Shown: positions 58,180 through 64,000 of the stretch, piece by piece | Layout: every line of letters begins with the position of its first letter | Position numbering within the stretch: position 1 is the stretch's first letter | From: Neckera pumila | Taxonomy: Eukaryota; Streptophyta; Bryopsida; Hypnales; Neckeraceae | Reading direction: 5' to 3' | Assembly: GCA_963969595.1 (NCBI GenBank) | Contig: OZ018411.1 | Location: 24,178,545 to 24,242,544, forward strand | DNA length: 64,000 nucleotides | The notes under the pieces: generated by a model | Told to the model about the DNA's origin: nothing | The model's database searches: none | The model's input: the letters and a program-made list of their open reading frames with translations, nothing else | Translations under genes and position numbers: made by a program

Positions 58180-59039
58180 TTCATCATGTGCAAATTAAAC
58201 TAATCCTGTTCAAAAATCAAAAGTCATGTGAACTTCCAAAAGCCTGGGAATGTTGTTACATCTTTCTGTCTGTGTAGACGGTAACGGGCATCGTGCTGTG
58301 AGTTGTAGGGAAATCCGACACTTGTGGTGCACACTTCTTTCAAATTCAGCATGGGCAGTCAGAGACTTTCTCTTTTGCATGAATGCTAGCAACTACTCTG
58401 AGATGACCAAGGGAACTTTGGAATGCTCATTTCTTCAACTTGAAGATGTATTGCCCTTGTTGCAAGTGTAAAGGTTGTAGACGATCGTTGGTTAGGACTA
58501 TCTAAGAGCACTTAATCAGGATTGGTCAAGATTCAAATTTCCGTGTATAGAGAGGTCTAAGCAATAGGAAACCCTCAGACGACGAGTGGGAATTGGAATT
58601 CAAGTGGCCTTCTGTTGGCTCTGGAGTGGGGTTCGATGCATAGGTTGACACTTACACCATGCTTTCAGTCAATTTTTCCTAGCAAGTCAATGACAGTAAC
58701 ACACTTAGAGGAGCAAGTACAAAATACAATAGTTAAAGCCACTATAAGAAACTTGTGTTTTAAGTGACGGACTTTAGGTGACATCCAATGTAATAACCCA
58801 TATTTTTATGTTAACAATAACATCCAACATAACATCTCTAAGTGCACAGAGCTACAATAGTTTGTTACTTGTAAGTCAAAGTTTTAATTTTTCAAAAATT
58901 CATTCAAAAAGCTACAAGATTTTGCATATCTTTGAACTTTCTACTGTATACTTTGTTATCAACAGATGAGGGTCAATACTGAACAAGCTAGGGTACATCT
59001 TTGTTGAACTCTGCTCTCAAGCACACCTGAACTTGGTCA

Positions 59040-59300
59040 TGTCTTAACTCTGACTTGAGTACATTTTCAAATTAGTTCATCCCCTTGAATGTTGTTAGAA
59101 GTGACAATCAAATCATCAACATGAAGAATGGCTATGTTTTCATTCTTGAAGGGAAGAATGGTTTGTATTTGCGAACGGCTTTTGTAGTCCTGTACTCATC
59201 AAATATATACTGACCAATTCATTCAAACCAGGCTCTTGGAGCCCAATCAGTTTGATTAGTACTTGCAACTGAAGAGCTACAGCCCATAGCAGATCTTCTC
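59040..59300 (-). pseudogene. Decayed Ty1/copia reverse-transcriptase fragment
   Basis: On the minus strand APRAWFE (about 59222-59244) is followed about 35 codons later by ILHVDDLIVTSNN (about 59087-59125). These match two neighbouring copia reverse-transcriptase motifs: the LKQAPRAW block and the YVDDL catalytic box with its two aspartates (here HVDDL). A stop directly after APRAWFE and at least one frame change show it is dead. No LTRs or other pol domains were recognised nearby. Confidence 0.7.
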
Positions 59301-59340
59301 TACTAACTTGGGAACCCCAAACCAGAAGCAGGATCACAAA

Positions 59341-61561
59341 TATAATTTCCCCATTCTGTTCACAGAAGTAACAAATTAGAGTATTTCATGAACTATTACC
59401 GTAGACAACATTATTAAAAAATTCTTCTGGATGATTCCTAGGGAGGACTTCTTACAATCATATTAATCACTCAACTGAAAGGCCTTCCTATGAACCATGG
59501 AAAAATTTATCTTTTGATGTTGTGTGAAAGTTGAAGGAATGGTCTAATTTTGTTGCAACTTGGCATTGACCGCTTCATGACAATCTTTCAATCCATAAGT
59601 GACATTGTTGTGTTTTCATCATGTCATCTGTAACACATCTACTGTAGTTTGTATGAATTCATATGGATACAATTTTAAAACAATTAATAAAACTTATCAA
59701 AACTTGGATTCTTTTGTTTAGTTTTGAGCAAACTCCAAGAAGACTCAAAAAAAGCCTTGGGCACTTAAGAATGAAGTGGTAGTAGTGTCTCTCGAGGGCC
59801 AACCCACTTTTGCAACTGATGGAATGATTATCCAAAGAGTGCTATGGCAAGTAATTCAAACAAACCACACTGTTGGTACTATGCAGTTGCATTGGCATGC
59901 TTTTCCAATTCAAACTTCATCACATTTGCTGTACTGTACATGTAGCCTTCGTCCTTGCAACACCTTCTTCCCTTCATAACAGGGCCAACAAAAAGTTTTA
60001 AAGAAAATTTCACCTTCCTTTTGTTTTAAACCTCAAAGTTGCAAGCCAAACTTCATGATACTCCGGCCAACTTCTTGAATATTGATACTGCAGTTGTTCA
60101 GCCATCTTCCTTGGGGAAAGTCTATCAGCATCCAAAGATTTGGTTTTGTGAATTGATGAGATGCTTTGTTCAATTGCCACAAGTTCTTCTACCTCCCTGA
60201 TCTAGCATCTTCATAGGATGGAGGCTTAACTTATACATCGAGACAGACAAGTAACAAATCAAATCATTGTCAATTTTCTGCATACTAGGCAAATCTATTT
60301 TGGAGTCACAGGTGATAGGGAATCAGAGTAAGCGAGACAAATATGGGCAATCACTCTTTCAAACTGTCTGTACACTCTTTCTCAAACTCCACATACTATA
60401 TGTGAAGTTCTGATTCAGCACCTATTAAGTGTCGAAATGGTTTCTTCTTTTATTTGTAAAGGATTTCGGACAATTGGAACTATTGGTATTAGTGTTTTGA
60501 CATTTTGGTGTTCAAATTTTTTTGTGTTTGACAACTTCTAGGTTTTCTTGTTTGTGGAAACTTGTCATGCGGGGCTTAAGGAGTGATGTAGCTTTTCAGA
60601 AATATTTGAAAATTTAGGCAATATGGATGAAAAATTTCTGCAACATTTCAAACATTTCACTTGTAATACTCCAAACGTTCAAACATTCCAGAAAATATTG
60701 AATTTATGTCTGAATCTGACCTTCACATAGGGTACTAAGAAATTCAATTTGGGGTGCAAGTTACAGCGAAAAAACTGTACTGGACAAACCAATCAGAAGA
60801 TGAAGGTATGATATATGAGTTAAAACTGAGCTACTTGTTCTCAAATCAAAAACTATCAGCAGTCCGTACAAAAGACATCCTGTTTGGAATTATGGATCCT
60901 CCAGTTCATAAAGCTACAAGGATTGTTCATTCGTCATTTCGTCATCTGGCTCTTGCTGACTGCTATATTATGTCTGACCTGAGAAGAAGAAGAAGAAATG
61001 TCTTTGATCTAGCAATTTTAGTCCTCCCTTGAAATGATCTCAGGCAGCATAGATTTCGCTCAAACTTCATGTCTATGCTCACATTAATCTTTAAGAAATT
61101 GTTAAGTGGAAGTAGGTCCAAGTTTGAACAAAACAGTAAAATCGTAAATAGTTCTAAGATACCTTTGGTTTGATCAAAGATTGGAAGGCCTGGCTAAAGC
61201 TAGCCGGTACAGTGTATCTAACAAAGATACATCCATCTCCTTTCGTTGTTCTTTCTGCCAGACAGCATACCCAAAGTTTGCAGATGCTGTATCTTCGATT
61301 TAGTTTTTTTGTTTCTTCTCAAGCTGTGAACCACACATAAGCACAGTCGGCTCACTTTGACTTTGAATGGGATTTTGAATGGCCTCTGTTTGAAAATGTG
61401 CTGTACATATCATAGCAGGTAAATGGTCGCAGTAGTACTGCTGTGGGACCACAACAAACAATTTTCAACACGAGGGACTCATACAACAGATTCAGTATGA
61501 ACTGGCTGAAGTTGGAGCAGATCCGTAGAACTATGCTGTCAAGTGTGTCAAGATGACACAC
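59341..61561. other. Intergenic DNA, no gene identified
   Basis: Composition is less AT-biased than elsewhere, and several 60-90-codon frames exist (59776-59979, 60754-61032), but none shows a motif, good splice sites or similarity that I recognise. Part of it may be further decayed retrotransposon. Confidence 0.35.
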
Positions 61562-61565
61562 TTAA

Positions 61566-62483
61566 CCCCTAAAGGCCCATTGTCCCCTCGGGGGACAAAA
61601 TGGATTTCGGGCAGGTTCCTATGGTCTCAATATTTGTTGTAATTTTTTGAAGTTTTTTTGTGAAAATAGAGAATCACATTAGCTTTCCGAAAATGTAATT
61701 TTTATTTCAATTGGTGCTTGGTAGCAAAAGTTATGGTAGAAAAACTCCAAATTTTAGTTCGGCGGGCAAAAAAAAAACTCACAAAAACTTTAAAGTGAAA
61801 TTTTTTAATTTTTTTTTCATATAGATTTTATTTCCATCTACGTGGAAAGCTTTGATTCATTCCATTTGAATTTGTTACGCAAAAGTTATGGACAATCTTA
61901 TTTTTCGGGCAATTAGAGCATCTTCTTGAAAAAATAACTTGTAGGATTCATCTTTGAACTCAATTTTGACAATTTAAAAAAAAAAGTTGCACAAGGTTAA
62001 GAATTCTTGCTAGAACAATCTCACCATTGAGATTAGTATATTTCAACCCTATCTTAGAGCTATTAATGATTTCATTTTTCCTTCAATCTGAAACCTACTT
62101 CTACTTAACAAATTTTTAATGAGTGAAAACTAAGTGTTTCTTTCTTGATCTTTTTTTCCTAGATTCTCAACTCAATTCTTCATCATACAAAATTAGAAAT
62201 TCAAAATCATTAGAGCAAAAATTTTAAGTTAAAAAGGTTCAAAGCCAAAAATGTAGTTGAACAAGGTGCCAAAAAATTTGATTCCTTCACTTTAAATGCA
62301 AATATCTTGCAATCTACACAATCAAAGTTTCTAAAATTTCTTCCACACATTCTTACACTAGTTTAGTACAAGATCCTATGGTTAGATATGAAAAAAAAAC
62401 ATTCAAATTTTTTTTTACTCTTTGCTATAGAATGGCAGTTTTGAATGGTTTTTGGCAGAAAAATGACCTTGGGCATTTAGGGG
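61566..62483. mobile_element. TTAA-flanked element, copy G (918 bp)
   Basis: TTAA at 61562-61565, then CCCCTAAAGGCCCATTGTCC; the right end is GGGCATTTAGGGG followed by TTAA at 62484-62487. It has the same orientation as copy C and aligns with it along its length, for example GGTCTCAATATTTGTTGTAA and TTAGTTCGG. It is non-coding. Confidence 0.85.
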
Positions 62484-62487
62484 TTAA

Positions 62488-63099
62488 CTACCTGGTACTG
62501 TTGTTCAAAATTGCTGTTTGAAATACTGTTCCAAAATACTGTTGCAGGCTCCAATACTGAATTTTTCCTGAATTATGTTCTTGCAGGACACAAATTGACC
62601 AGTGATTTGCACTGTTCTCCTTTATTGTCTTTCAAAAACTCCATTTTGTTGTGGGGTTCAGTCCATCCTGTACAATACAGTCCATTCCCCAAATCTAGTG
62701 GGTTTCATGCATTGTTGATTAGGGAAGAATTCTCATGTCGTCTTGTCAATTGTCACATATAAACGAAATCCACAAATAGCAATGACAGAGATTTCTGCTG
62801 GGTTTTGTTGTCAAACTGCTGGCTCCCAGACTGCTTATTCTCTTAGTTATTCTTTGATTGTCTTTTCTTCTTCTTCTACTTTGTCCAGCCCCCGTGGCTT
62901 GGCTGCTGTGTAATTTCGCTTTGCAATGGAATCTCACTTGTTTCAAAAAATAAAAATAAAAAATGGCTCCCAGCAATGCTCTTCAGAGAACAATACAATA
63001 TTTCCACCATGTGTGAAAGAACCAACCAAGACTGAGCAGGCTTTTGTAAAGGAAGGTAACCCACTTGGTTTCTCCTGATCTACCAAATTCTCCAAGTCC
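62488..63099. other. Intergenic DNA between two TTAA elements
   Basis: No gene identified. A CTTCTTCTTCTAC stretch near 62868 is simple sequence. Confidence 0.5.
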
Positions 63100-63103
63100 T
63101 TAA

Positions 63104-63327
63104 CCCCTGAATGTCACGAAAGCCCTTTTCTGCCATATATACGGTCGTATATACAGATGTATTTGAGCTGCTCCGAGGGCTTTCCAATTTTTTTTACGCA
63201 CCCACCATCGTACAACCCCTCAATATGTATGGTTGTAACACTTAATTTCCAGCTGATTCAAACTTCTGAATATTGGTTGCGACCGTATTTGGTACCGTAT
63301 CGCTGGAGCCCAAAGGCCCTTCAGGGG
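63104..63327. mobile_element. Short TTAA-flanked element H (224 bp)
   Basis: TTAA at 63100-63103, then CCCCTGAATGTCACGAAAG; the right end is AAAGGCCCTTCAGGGG followed by TTAA at 63328-63331. The termini match the larger family, but the interior is unrelated and includes TATATACGGTCGTATATA (about 63137-63154), itself nearly palindromic. Confidence 0.7.
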
Positions 63328-63331
63328 TTAA

Positions 63332-64000
63332 ATATTGAGACATCCTCTCAGAGTTAGCTCTGACCTCCTAAAACTGATTTCTCTGCTGCAGTACCCATTA
63401 CAATAGAATAATAGCTGTTTTGACTCCTGTCAAGACTCAAGAGCCATTGTTGAGCAGTTCATATAAAGTTTCGACAATTGAAAAATCGAAAGATAGAGCA
63501 ACCTTGTCCTCTCAAAGGATTCTGTGCAAGGATTGTCTTCTTCATCGTACTCTGATGAGTTGTATTTTTTTGTTTGACTGACAGGGCCAACCGTTGTTTG
63601 TGGTCATATCAATAAAAATGACAAAAAGTCCAAAACTTTTTTACTCTTTTCTAGATATCCCATATAGAACCTCAATGAAATTTATATCAATAGTAAATAG
63701 TTTTTAGGGCTTGGTGTACTTGAATACCTCCTTGAGTATCATGTTTTCAAACATGCCATTCTTATGAATACAGACAAGCATAACTAACATTACTTTACGC
63801 TAAAACAATTAGTCCACAATGATGCCAAACACCAATACATTGTAGTGATGTATATCCTAAACAACTAAACATTTAGTTAGAAAGCTTATCATAGACATAA
63901 GGTAGGATGCTCTAAAAGTGATCATTTAAGGGCTAGTCCACTTTTTTGTAGGTTTGCATGAACAAAAATATTTTTCACTCATTTTTAAGAGAAAGAAAAA
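63332..64000. other. AT-rich DNA to the window end
   Basis: No gene, RNA gene or repeat with paired ends was recognised. Confidence 0.5.

Noticed and set aside
59776..61032. Frames that might extend the copia fragment or encode small proteins
   Set aside because: In none of the three minus-strand frames could I see integrase or RNase H motifs, and the plus-strand frames show nothing recognisable.
1..64000. CRISPR arrays, bacterial operons or a defence island
   Set aside because: The genes are spliced plant genes and no spacer-repeat array is present. The tandem repeats at 54447 and 8016 are diverged minisatellites without spacers.

Overview
The window is nuclear DNA of a land plant. All three recognisable gene types are plant or general eukaryotic nuclear genes with GT-AG introns: a FLX-like/WW/RRM protein, a PHR1-type MYB-CC transcription factor, and the histone-fold corepressor subunit NC2-alpha (DRAP1, NF-YC11 type). 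Exons are moderately GC-rich; the intergenic DNA is very AT-rich and full of small non-coding mobile elements. The lineage cannot be fixed from sequence alone. A non-seed plant such as a moss or liverwort is my guess, with low confidence.

Layout. Positions 1-2266 are AT-rich and empty. A ten-exon minus-strand gene (2267-11701) encodes a 778-residue protein joining a FLX-like coiled coil, a WW domain, a Gln-rich tract and one C-terminal RRM. A second ten-exon minus-strand gene (16152-22521) encodes a 445-residue MYB-CC factor of the phosphate-starvation-response type. From about 22.5 to 36.5 kb there is only AT-rich DNA with MITE-like repeats.

Positions 36495-51268 form one very large palindrome: two arms of 6079 bp (36495-42573 and 45190-51268) around a 2616-bp spacer. 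Every position x in the left arm pairs with 87763 minus x in the right arm. I found one mismatch in the parts I compared base by base. Each arm holds a complete six-exon NC2-alpha gene (289 residues), so the two copies are tail-to-tail and convergent. The inner breakpoint lies inside a chimeric copy of a dispersed repeat. The outer breakpoint cuts the GC-rich upstream region of the left copy, while the right copy keeps its GC-rich flank. The right copy therefore looks ancestral.

The rest (51.3-64 kb) has no intact gene that I recognise. It holds MITEs, a decayed copia reverse-transcriptase fragment, tandem repeats and one unidentified exon-like frame.

The most unusual repeat is a family of roughly 0.92-0.94 kb non-coding elements with ends CCCCTAAAG...CTTTAGGGG, each flanked by TTAA. 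That is the target-site and terminal signature of piggyBac-type transposons, which I do not associate with land plants. At least eight copies or parts occur here, and two of them meet the palindrome junctions.

The genes do not form a functional cluster. The first two are neighbouring minus-strand transcription units; the third is a basal transcription corepressor present twice.
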